Assembly (NCBI GenBank): GCA_003552565.1
Contig: PUNB01000026.1
Location: forward strand, 1-6,437
DNA length: 6,437 nucleotides
DNA from: Lentisphaerota bacterium
GTDB taxonomy: Bacteria > Verrucomicrobiota > Lentisphaeria > Oligosphaerales > PUNB01
Direction of reading: 5' to 3'
Below the pieces are notes generated by a model that was not told the DNA's origin, made no database searches, and saw nothing but the letters and a program-made list of their open reading frames with translations. The translations under genes were made by a program, and so were the position numbers. Positions 1 through 6,437 of this stretch are shown piece by piece; position 1 is the stretch's first letter; each line of letters opens with the position of its first letter.

Positions 1-190
1 GAACCATCACGGCACCGATAAATATGGCACCCATCACTGAGCTCCAGGAAAAGCCGTCTTTAAACTCGCTCGGCGGGATCATTTGCTGCCGAAACAGTTC
101 CAGCTCCTTATCAAATGATTCCTGCTTTCCGTGGTTCCCGTTTCGGGCTTTCTGATTCCTGCCGCCTATAATTTTGTTAAAAAGACCCAT
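1..190 (-). CDS. Membrane protein, N-terminal fragment (3' end beyond the left edge)
   Basis: The first 63 codons of a gene that runs off the left edge. The ATG at 190 has a Shine-Dalgarno-like GGGAGA (201-206) ten bases upstream. The visible protein starts with about 45 polar, basic and then acidic residues (MGLFNKIIGG, then many N, K, R, E and Q), followed by PPSEFKDGFSWSSVMG and the start of a hydrophobic helix, GAIFIGAVMV. This is the pattern of a polytopic membrane protein with a cytoplasmic N-terminus. The lead-in before the first helix reminds me of the large OPT-like transporters found in Planctomycetota and relatives (DUF6784/DUF6785 type), but this is memory of a short segment and is weak. 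It lies 127 bases downstream of the giant permease gene on the same strand, so it may be the next gene of the operon or a separate unit. The gene is well supported; its function is not. Confidence 0.7.
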   Translation of the reverse strand, partial: MGLFNKIIGGRNQKARNGNHGKQESFDKELELFRQQMIPPSEFKDGFSWSSVMGAIFIGAVMV

Positions 191-200
191 TCTTTCATAC

Positions 201-206
201 TCTCCC
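201..206 (-). promoter_or_regulatory. Ribosome-binding site of the left-edge membrane protein
   Basis: GGGAGA sits ten bases upstream of the ATG at 190. An ATG at 199, nine bases upstream and out of phase with a useful product, reads only about ten codons to a stop, so the ATG at 190 is preferred. Confidence 0.5.
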
Positions 207-235
207 AGTTCTTAATCAACAGAGGCCTGCCCAAC

Positions 236-255
236 AAAAAGCAGTCGTCTGCCCT
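236..255 (-). terminator. Possible weak intrinsic terminator after the giant permease
   Basis: Read on the minus strand, GCAG-ACGA-CTGC (252-241) forms a four-base-pair stem with a four-base loop, extendable by two G-T pairs and one A-T pair, and is followed by five T (240-236). It lies about 65 bases after the permease stop and 46 bases before the next start. The GC core is short, so termination would be partial at best. Confidence 0.3.
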
Positions 256-317
256 AACAGTTAAATCATAACCAAGCGCAAAATCTATTTATCCAGAGAC
301 AGATTCAAAATGGGAGC

Positions 318-3300
318 TCAAATATCCATATCCTCTGATGGAGCTTCTTCTCCCAAAGTTTGCAAGGTTTCCATTCGGTAATTTTCCACCGCTCCCTCGT
401 CCAAAGTACGCCAAACCAAAAACTGCCGCCGTAAATCGCGAATAAAAACCTTGTTGTTTCGGAACCAGTCGTTTCTGGTGCCGCTCAACCGGTTAATATG
501 CAGCACCACTTGGTCGACACCCTCGATATCGGAAGGAACCGCGGTAAGGACGAAATGCTGGGTCACCCCAAGGTCGAAAGGAGCCAGTGCCAGGTTTGCC
601 GACAGCTCAAGGTTGCCTTCAGCGTTTCTTGTAATAGCGACCTCGGACGCGGCGAAGCTTCCCAGTCCGGCATCGTCATGAGAGCGAAAATGTTCGGCCA
701 GAAAACTGACAACCCCGGTAATGTCGTAGGCGGAAACAGTGAAAGGAAAGGTTATATCAAGCTTATCTCCTTCCGGATTTGGCAGGCGCCAGGTTCGGGC
801 CAGGCCGGGGTTGGCGCTCCGGGAAGCATAAACAGCGGGATAAACGGCCGAAATAAGCACCACCAGCATAACCACTCCGACGGCGAACAATGAATTAGTG
901 GAAGAAAAGTTTATGGAAACCGGTTCAATAATATCGCGTTCCGCCAAGGCGGAAGCGATAAGCGCCGTTGTCTGAGCTAAAAGCTGGCCGCCCATACCTC
1001 CGACCACCGCGTATACAGCGGCCTCGGCGAAGAAAAGTGTCCCTACATGCCCAGGCGACAGGCCGAGAGCCGAGAAGGTGAATATTTCCCTTTCACGGTC
1101 ACTGATCGAGCCGAGGAGAGTGCCGAAGATAATAAACCCTCCAAGCAGCAAAGGCACCCCCAAGGCGAAGCCTCCGGCCAACTGGAACAGGTAAGTCAGC
1201 ATCATTCGTTCAACTCCCTTTTCACCAGCCGCCCAGACCGGCATGGAAAGTTCTCTGGCGATTTCTTCCGCCTTGAAGGTAATATCCATATCCTCCCCTG
1301 GATATAAGTTTGCAAAATGAAGTTTTCCACCCAGATCTTTGACCAGATCGGTCGAACTGATGATAATACCAGAGGGAGAAACGCGGGTGAAACTGCGTTG
1401 AACGGCCGCCTCGTCGATAATTATTTCATCATCCTCATCATCCTCATCATCCTGCATGAGTTCCTCATCTAATTCCACAAAATCAACCGGCACCACCGGA
1501 TGATTGTCAATATTTCGCAGTCTCTGAAGGTTGGCAGTGTTCAAAGCTCCGGCCAAAGTCACAGATTGCCCGTGCAGCAGGAAATCATCGCCCGCTTCCA
1601 GATCCAGTATTCGGATTATCCTCGCCGGTAAATAAACACCCTTGCTCCCCGGATTTTGCGTTTTAGCCTCGTCTTGTTCTGAATTGTCTTCCAGGCAATC
1701 ATTGAAAGCCGGCCAGCGATCCAATTCGTCCGGGTTTATCCCCATTGCCGCATCCATCTCTACAGCATTGTCAGTGTGCGGATTGGCCACTATCAACCGC
1801 TGCCCTTCCTCCTCGGTAAACCACCAATGCTCCGCAAGTAAACCGTCTTCACCCGCGTGCTGGCGCAGCAAATCAAGAACTCCGATCGGCAATTCAGAAT
1901 AATCTGTATTCCGAACGTGGATATTGACCGGCATCTCCTCGCCTATAGGTCTTTCGTAAGTTGTGCGAACCCCAAGCTGTTGGGTAAAAGAAGCGAAACA
2001 AAGAATAGTGAAAGTAAGAATCACCACGGTTATTGTGCTGAGGATGGTCCGAGTCGGCCGGCGTCGCATGGTGGACATCCCCATGTTTATCGCCGCCAGC
2101 ATCGTTCCGGTCCGCGATACTTGGACGTTGTGCATACTCAAACTCTGCCCCTGCAGCGCCTTGAGTTCCGAGTCGAACTTACGCAGTAAGATATATATTA
2201 CCAAAGAAGATAACAGCAGAATGACAAAAGCCAGGAAAATGATAATAGGTGTAGATGAGACGGCGAATCCCGGATGCATCCAGTACAGTAAAATAAAGGT
2301 GATGAAAAACATGATTACAAAGCCGTTTATCCGCCCGTATATAGAGGTGGCGCCTATTGCTAATCGCTCCATCGCAAAGGCGAACGGGATAGTTAACAGC
2401 AAAAGCAGAACAATTGCGACAACCAAATCGTTCAAGGCATTTAAAAGCGGTCTGTAAATCCGTTGTGAAATTGAGGCGCTGCTTTGTTTTTGGGCGTATG
2501 CAGCGGCAATGCCATCCTCCTCTTCGGCCTGTATCCTGGCAGTCATAGCAGCATTATGCAAGGTTTCCAGATCAACCCGCGAGACGCCGCGGGTGCGTAA
2601 AAGCCGCATCCGGTGTTCGTTAATCTGCCACAAGTCCCGATAGGTAAAGGAACTAGCTGAAATTGGAAATTGCAGTTGATCAAAAGACAGCCCCGCGCCA
2701 AGCGGCTTTTCCTCGGTAAATTCGCCGAAAATCGCCAGGTTATTCGGCTGGAAGAATTTGACTGTGGTACCTGCGTTAGCGGCGCTTATGTAACCGAAGG
2801 AGAAGCTGCCTGAGCCGCCCCACAAGGCTTCCTGGGGGCGGAACGGAGTGTTAGTTCTGCCGTTTAACATCCTGAAAGTTCCCGGTATCGAACGGTGTAC
2901 AGACCTGTTTACAACCACAGGCCGAGCCTCCGGAACATGAATCAAATTCGGCCTGCCCGTTTCCGCCAGGTTCGTGTGAATACTACCCTGGTTCGTAATC
3001 CAATTTATCTGCCCGGTTTCATTGAATAAGGCGCCCAGCATCATTTGGCCGCCGACAGCACCCAGAATCCGAAACCGCCCCCTCGCATCCGTGGGTTCCA
3101 GGGAAAAAGGCATGAAGTCACTAATGGCACCGGCATTTTCCAGGCTGGACCAATCAACAGAACCGTTCCAAAGTGCCATCAATGCACCCGGGGCGGGCCG
3201 GGTTTCATCCAAACCGCCCATGACATGTTTAGACGCCATTTCGCCAGTGGCTCGACCGCGATGCCACCCCGGATACTTGCTCTCTGCTGCATCGGAAAGA

Positions 3301-5315
3301 ATCCGGGGCACAGAAATTTCCCGCCTGTCGGCGACCTTGTGCATCAAGCGGGCGGCTTCCCGGGCTTGCTTGAGGATTCGATGCTCGTTCAAATTCTCCA
3401 GATTATCAGCTGGATGTCCATCCCTAAAACGACGATCAAAACCGGTAGCCAATGCTACATTATAAATACCGTACCTGCCCGCGACCAAGCCTTCCGGGGC
3501 AATCAAACCGGGAATGAAAGTCACCCCGTATCTCGGATCCCGCAACCCTCGCCGGGACAGGCCGTTCAGACCGTCCAATTCGTTTTCAGCCTCGCGAAAA
3601 GCGGCCAGTATCCGCATGTAGTAGCCGGGGTTGTGGTGAGCGGTCACATTGAGTAACTGATGGTAGTTGCTAACAGGAAGCGGCGCCCACTGGTAGCCGA
3701 TATCCGAAAAATCGAAGCTTGCATGGAGTACAATCGCCCGGTCTTGTAAAATCGCTTCGGAGGTATCTTCCGCTTCCAATAAATGCCGGCGCAAATCCGA
3801 TCGCTCGGCATCAGCCTCCCGGAGTTCAGCCAGCTCCTGTAAACGTTCTTCCAGGAACTTCTCAGTGACCGAAAGCAAATCCGCACTGAGTTCTAACTGC
3901 TCCCGGGCATCTCTTTGCTCCTCAGCTTTCCGTTCCTCGTTCCACATCCGGGATTCGGCGGTTTCGAATATCCCTTCGCTGTATTGTTCGCGTTTTTCGA
4001 TAAACTCCTTCAGAAGCCGGTTGTAAAGCGCGCGGCGAAGGGCGTCCCAGTTAAGCCGGGTCCGCTCCAACCTTTCTTCACGGGCTTTGATTTCTTTGTC
4101 TTCGCGTTGCTCCGAGTGCTCAATACGCAATTTCTGCAGTTCAAAAGCGATATCGTCCCGGGGCGCTTGTCCTTTATCCCGCAAAATCTTATGCAAAACA
4201 TCCCCGCCCGGAGCGTCGCGATCGAACAAGAGCCCTTTCTCTTCCAGCAATTCATTCGATCTCTGGATAACTTCCGCCTCCTCATCATGTTCGCTTATCA
4301 AACTCTCGTGCTGTTCAATTTCCATGCTCAATGCATCATAGATTTCCCGGGCCCCTTGGTGATTGTAGCTGCGGTTGGCCAGGAACATGAATATGGTGTC
4401 GCGCGCGGGCGGATTATGTTGAAAAGAATCAGCCATTCCCAGTAACGCGGCCACGTTAGCAGCCCGGCGGGCACCGGGGGTCCGGTGCGGCACCTCCCCA
4501 AAAGTATCATAAGCGGCCGAAAATACTATTGATTCCGGTCCCCGCACAGTCCCGTCAAGAGTCGGATCCCGCCCCGGCACTCGGGCAACGATGTTGACAT
4601 CTTCCCGAAATTCCCAGGCAACATCGCTGTGAAGAGTAACTTCAGGATGATTCTTATCCTGATCAAGACCGAGCTCTTCAATTTTATCCCGCTCCATATA
4701 AAAACGAAGCAGATTCATCGGCAGGGAGACATTTAAAGGCTCAGACGAGGCCGGCTCGCTTCCACCTAAAAAGATCACAGCCTTCGCCCCCAGGGAAAAA
4801 GCCTTCTGCCAATTGTCGGAACTGTCATAATCAATCAGCACGATCGAATCTTCGGGGAACTGCTCATCGTAATCCTGCATCTCTCCCCTGCCGACATAAA
4901 TCAGGGAACCGGTAACTCCCTCCGGCGGGGTTGCCGGCGGAATTGTTATATTCGGCCGCATGGGCGCCAGGGCGACGACCTCGCCGCCGATCTCAAGTTC
5001 ACACCGATCCACATTCAAATAGGGAACCTTGATTTTCTGTCTAAGTACCTGGTCCAGCCCCGCTTCTCGCAATCGCTTTTCGATATAATCCGCGCTTTTA
5101 TCCATCCATTCACTACCTGGCAGCCGATGCGGGAAGGAAGCCAGGTATTGAAGGTCTTCGCGATATTGTGCTTCATCTAATACCGCCTTTTCCTCGGTCG
5201 CTGAAACAGCGAAAGCGGGGAAAGACAGACCGGCCGAAAACAGAAGGAAAAGCGCGACCTTCATCAGCGCGGTCCAGGCTGTATTATGAAATGAACGCCG
5301 AAAATTATGTAACAT
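318..5315 (-). CDS. Giant ABC permease: inactive M28-peptidase-like/coiled-coil ectodomain fused to a MacB/FtsX permease
   Basis: 1665 residues, probably the mechanotransmission-type permease of an ABC system in the inner membrane. Order seen: signal peptide (about 18-37, ending FPAFA); M28-like first half (45-330) with a PA-like insert (about 105-240); charged coiled coil (about 332-520); second half of the M28-like fold (about 525-665, with FIPGLIAPEGLVAG and HPADNLENLN); beta-rich region (about 670-955); helices at about 963-983, 993-1012 and 1022-1044; RRRPTRT then a helix at 1089-1110; periplasmic loop 1112-1372; FtsX core with helices at 1376-1402, 1423-1450 and 1473-1497; soluble tail 1510-1665. 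Topology is consistent: ectodomain outside, coupling segment DREREIFTFSALGLSP and tail inside. The M28 zinc ligands are missing (SAAYD for SAHYD; GARR for GADD), so no peptidase activity is expected. The start at 5315 is chosen because it overlaps the ATPase stop (TAATG) and has AAGGGGAG nine bases upstream; Met18 has no such site. MacB is about 650 residues, FtsX about 350. Confidence 0.93.
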   Translation of the reverse strand: MLHNFRRSFHNTAWTALMKVALFLLFSAGLSFPAFAVSATEEKAVLDEAQYREDLQYLASFPHRLPGSEWMDKSADYIEKRLREAGLDQVLRQKIKVPYLNVDRCELEIGGEVVALAPMRPNITIPPATPPEGVTGSLIYVGRGEMQDYDEQFPEDSIVLIDYDSSDNWQKAFSLGAKAVIFLGGSEPASSEPLNVSLPMNLLRFYMERDKIEELGLDQDKNHPEVTLHSDVAWEFREDVNIVARVPGRDPTLDGTVRGPESIVFSAAYDTFGEVPHRTPGARRAANVAALLGMADSFQHNPPARDTIFMFLANRSYNHQGAREIYDALSMEIEQHESLISEHDEEAEVIQRSNELLEEKGLLFDRDAPGGDVLHKILRDKGQAPRDDIAFELQKLRIEHSEQREDKEIKAREERLERTRLNWDALRRALYNRLLKEFIEKREQYSEGIFETAESRMWNEERKAEEQRDAREQLELSADLLSVTEKFLEERLQELAELREADAERSDLRRHLLEAEDTSEAILQDRAIVLHASFDFSDIGYQWAPLPVSNYHQLLNVTAHHNPGYYMRILAAFREAENELDGLNGLSRRGLRDPRYGVTFIPGLIAPEGLVAGRYGIYNVALATGFDRRFRDGHPADNLENLNEHRILKQAREAARLMHKVADRREISVPRILSDAAESKYPGWHRGRATGEMASKHVMGGLDETRPAPGALMALWNGSVDWSSLENAGAISDFMPFSLEPTDARGRFRILGAVGGQMMLGALFNETGQINWITNQGSIHTNLAETGRPNLIHVPEARPVVVNRSVHRSIPGTFRMLNGRTNTPFRPQEALWGGSGSFSFGYISAANAGTTVKFFQPNNLAIFGEFTEEKPLGAGLSFDQLQFPISASSFTYRDLWQINEHRMRLLRTRGVSRVDLETLHNAAMTARIQAEEEDGIAAAYAQKQSSASISQRIYRPLLNALNDLVVAIVLLLLLTIPFAFAMERLAIGATSIYGRINGFVIMFFITFILLYWMHPGFAVSSTPIIIFLAFVILLLSSLVIYILLRKFDSELKALQGQSLSMHNVQVSRTGTMLAAINMGMSTMRRRPTRTILSTITVVILTFTILCFASFTQQLGVRTTYERPIGEEMPVNIHVRNTDYSELPIGVLDLLRQHAGEDGLLAEHWWFTEEEGQRLIVANPHTDNAVEMDAAMGINPDELDRWPAFNDCLEDNSEQDEAKTQNPGSKGVYLPARIIRILDLEAGDDFLLHGQSVTLAGALNTANLQRLRNIDNHPVVPVDFVELDEELMQDDEDDEDDEIIIDEAAVQRSFTRVSPSGIIISSTDLVKDLGGKLHFANLYPGEDMDITFKAEEIARELSMPVWAAGEKGVERMMLTYLFQLAGGFALGVPLLLGGFIIFGTLLGSISDREREIFTFSALGLSPGHVGTLFFAEAAVYAVVGGMGGQLLAQTTALIASALAERDIIEPVSINFSSTNSLFAVGVVMLVVLISAVYPAVYASRSANPGLARTWRLPNPEGDKLDITFPFTVSAYDITGVVSFLAEHFRSHDDAGLGSFAASEVAITRNAEGNLELSANLALAPFDLGVTQHFVLTAVPSDIEGVDQVVLHINRLSGTRNDWFRNNKVFIRDLRRQFLVWRTLDEGAVENYRMETLQTLGEEAPSEDMDI
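1428..1454. repeat. Three 9-base direct repeats coding an acidic run
   Basis: The plus strand reads atcatcctc, atcatcctc, atcatcctg in tandem. On the minus strand this gives QDDEDDEDD (residues 1288-1296) within the acidic stretch ELDEELM...EIIIDE in the periplasmic loop of the giant permease. The unit is a whole number of codons, so gain or loss of copies would keep the frame. Confidence 0.85.
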
Positions 5316-6103
5316 TATGTTTGGCTCCCCTTCATTGTGCCTTCTTTAATCTTCAAGTTTTCCCGCTTCTCAACCCGTTCGACCGCGCCGTCCCGAATCC
5401 ACATGATCCGATCACACATTTTCAGCAAACGATGGTCGTGGGTGGCGCAGATGACAGTCACACCCCGTTCTTTATTGATCTTTTGCAAGGTTCCAAGAAT
5501 CGATTCACCGGTTGCCAGATCGAGGTTGGCGGTCGGTTCGTCAGCCAGCAGGATCTGGGGCTGATTGGCCATTGATCGAGCTATCGCCACTCTCTGCTGC
5601 TGTCCGCCGGACATTTCAATCGGCCGATGTTCCCACCGGTCGCCGATCCCCACCAAGTCCAACAATTCCAGCCCTCGTTTACGGGCCGCTTCAGGGGGGA
5701 CGCCGGCGAATGTCATGGGCACGGTTACATTTTCAAGAGCAGTCATATAGCGGATCAAATTGAATCCCTGGAAAATATAGCCTATCTTGCGGCATCGCAA
5801 AAAAGCCAGTTCAACGGCCGAAAGTTGAGCCACGTCTACTTCGTCCAATAAAATTCGTCCTTTGGATGGAGAGTCCAAGGCTCCGATCATATTGAAAAAG
5901 GTTGACTTTCCAGAACCGGACGGCCCCATCACCGCAATCAATTCGCCTCGATAAATGACACAATCCACACCTTGCAATGCATGTGTGGCGACATCACCTT
6001 CTCCATATATTTTCGCCAAATTCAAGGTCCGAATAATGGCCGCCCGGCTGGCGAAATAATCGGCTGTTTCCGGTTGTTTCCGGTTGTTTTCGTGGTTATT
6101 CAA
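5315..6103 (-). CDS. ABC transporter ATPase, LolD/MacB type
   Basis: Cytoplasmic ATPase that should power the permeases encoded on either side. Numbered from the TTG at 6103 (262 residues), it has a complete nucleotide-binding domain: A-loop Tyr33 (KIYGEGD), Walker A GPSGSGKST (60-68), Q-loop Gln112 (FQGFNLI), signature MSGGQQQRVAIARSM (164-178), Walker B ILLADEP with catalytic Glu189, D-loop ANLD (192-195) and switch His222 (ATHDH). FQGFNL, the signature block and ADEPTANLD are typical of the LolD/MacB/FtsE subgroup that works with FtsX-fold permeases. The start could be TTG at 6151 (278 residues), but no ribosome site is visible there; TTG at 6103 has AGAGAGG five bases upstream. The first ~20 residues are a polar extension not usual for LolD, and the last ~20 (EKRENLKIKEGTMKG) are charged. 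All key residues are intact, so the enzyme should be active. Its stop overlaps the start of the giant permease by one base, which suggests coupled translation and a fixed ratio of the two subunits. Confidence 0.95.
   Translation of the reverse strand: MNNHENNRKQPETADYFASRAAIIRTLNLAKIYGEGDVATHALQGVDCVIYRGELIAVMGPSGSGKSTFFNMIGALDSPSKGRILLDEVDVAQLSAVELAFLRCRKIGYIFQGFNLIRYMTALENVTVPMTFAGVPPEAARKRGLELLDLVGIGDRWEHRPIEMSGGQQQRVAIARSMANQPQILLADEPTANLDLATGESILGTLQKINKERGVTVICATHDHRLLKMCDRIMWIRDGAVERVEKRENLKIKEGTMKGSQT
5316..5332 (-). promoter_or_regulatory. Ribosome-binding site and TAATG coupling junction for the giant permease
   Basis: AAGGGGAG (5332-5325) lies nine bases upstream of the ATG at 5315, inside the last codons of the ATPase gene (Lys-Gly-Ser-Gln-Thr-stop). 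The ATPase stop TAA (5317-5315) shares its last A with the ATG. This fixes the start of the long gene and suggests translational coupling. Confidence 0.75.
6061..6090. repeat. Three 10-base tandem repeats in the ATPase N-terminus
   Basis: The plus strand reads cggctgtttc, cggttgtttc, cggttgtttt. It encodes the polar N-terminal extension of the ATPase (about NNRKQPETAD, residues 6-15) ahead of the nucleotide-binding domain. Because the unit is 10 bases, gain or loss of one copy would shift the frame just after the TTG start. Confidence 0.75.
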
Positions 6104-6115
6104 TTTTGCCTCTCT
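6104..6115 (-). promoter_or_regulatory. Ribosome-binding site deciding the TTG start of the ATPase
   Basis: AGAGAGG (6115-6109), then CAAAA, then TTG (6103-6101). The five-base spacing fits a Shine-Dalgarno site. The alternative TTG at 6151 is preceded by an AT-rich stretch without purine-rich complementarity. No ATG or GTG in frame lies near the conserved domain start. Confidence 0.55.
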
Positions 6116-6187
6116 GGAAACTGCTGTTTTAAGCAGGTTGCTGTACAACAATAAATCAACTGAAACAATTCAAGAGGATCACTCCTG

Positions 6188-6437
6188 CTATTCCACTCTC
6201 ATGGCTTCCATCGGCGCTAATCTGGCGGCGATCAGCGAGGGACCGAGAGCCGCGATTGCCGCCAGGACAATCCCAATTGCTATCGACAACAAGCCGGCCA
6301 GCAAAACCTCTACCGCCATTTCAGAAGTGAACGCCATTAATGTCCCGAACTCAATAAAACTCTGCCCGAAAGCGATCCCGCCCCCAAGTAAAACTCCGAA
6401 GAAACCGCCCACAAGCCCTTGAATACCGGCTTCGAAA
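6188..6437 (-). CDS. MacB/FtsX-type ABC permease, C-terminal fragment (5' end beyond the right edge)
   Basis: The last 82 codons of a permease, ending at TAG 6188-6190. The frame is open to the window edge and reads FEAGIQGLVGGFFGVLLGGG at the N-terminal side, then IAFGQSFIEFGTLMAFTSEMAVEVLLAGLLSIAIGIVLAAIAALGPSLIAARLAPMEAMRVE. This is the standard end of a MacB/LolC/FtsX permease: the penultimate helix with its glycine pattern after a conserved Glu-Ala, a short outside loop, the last helix, and the 'hPuhrAaRhxPhEAhR' type tail (here GPSLIAARLAPMEAMRVE). Unlike the 1665-residue permease downstream, it stops right after this motif and has no soluble tail. It is followed by the ATPase on the same strand, so the two permeases flank their probable shared ATPase. 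The GTG at 6412 is an internal Val codon, not a start. Substrate cannot be told from this fragment. Confidence 0.88.
   Translation of the reverse strand, partial: FEAGIQGLVGGFFGVLLGGGIAFGQSFIEFGTLMAFTSEMAVEVLLAGLLSIAIGIVLAAIAALGPSLIAARLAPMEAMRVE

Noticed and set aside
265..270. TATGAT on the minus strand as a -10 promoter element for the left-edge gene
   Set aside because: A good -10 match by eye, but no -35-like hexamer at 16-18 bases and no extended -10. In AT-rich intergenic DNA this is expected by chance.
498..893. Plus-strand open frame of 131 codons
   Set aside because: It lies wholly opposite the giant minus-strand gene, has no ribosome site that I can see, and its translation is low-complexity and basic without any recognisable motif.
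3045..3656. Plus-strand open frame of 203 codons
   Set aside because: Opposite the giant gene in a region where the minus-strand protein is clearly coding. Its product looks like an antisense translation, rich in P, R, G and S, with no domain pattern.
6119..6150. Short inverted repeats upstream of the ATPase (GTTG...CAAC; CTGCT...AGCAG)
   Set aside because: Stems of four to five base pairs without a T-tract; too weak to call a terminator or riboswitch.
6104..6151. Longer ATPase reading from TTG at 6151 (16 extra residues)
   Set aside because: No purine-rich ribosome site precedes it, whereas TTG at 6103 has AGAGAGG five bases upstream. It is not excluded.
1..6437. CRISPR array, tRNA, rRNA or insertion sequence
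   Set aside because: No spaced direct repeats, no cloverleaf or rRNA-like stretch, no transposase-like protein or terminal inverted repeats were seen. The window is almost fully covered by four collinear genes.

Overview
The window holds four genes, all on the minus strand, from what looks like a Gram-negative bacterium of roughly 50% GC. From memory of the family rather than from a search, very long FtsX-type permeases with a peptidase-like N-terminal half and a soluble C-terminal tail are mostly found in Planctomycetota, Lentisphaerota and related phyla. That placement is an inference and cannot be proved from this window.

Layout in the direction of transcription, from right to left: (1) the last ~82 residues of a MacB/FtsX-type ABC permease run off the right edge; (2) after an 84-base gap comes a complete LolD/MacB-type ABC ATPase, most likely starting at a TTG codon at 6103; (3) overlapping its stop codon by one base (TAATG) is a 1665-residue protein that fills 78% of the window; (4) after a 127-base gap with a weak hairpin-plus-T-tract is the N-terminal 63 residues of a membrane protein that runs off the left edge. 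No stretch over 300 bases lacks a gene.

The 1665-residue protein is the centre of interest. In order it shows a signal peptide, an M28-peptidase-like fold with an inserted PA-like segment, a ~190-residue charged coiled coil inside that fold, the second half of the M28-like fold, a beta-rich region resembling carboxypeptidase-regulatory domains, three extra membrane helices, a MacB/FtsX permease core (four helices plus a ~260-residue periplasmic loop carrying an acidic run), and a ~155-residue cytoplasmic tail. The zinc-binding positions of the M28 fold are replaced, so the extracytoplasmic half looks like a pseudopeptidase used for binding or scaffolding.

Working model (inference): the ATPase drives a heterodimer of the two unequal permeases. 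As in MacB or LolCDE, ATP hydrolysis would move periplasmic domains, here a very large peptidase-derived and coiled-coil arm, rather than pump a solute through a channel. The substrate or partner is unknown.
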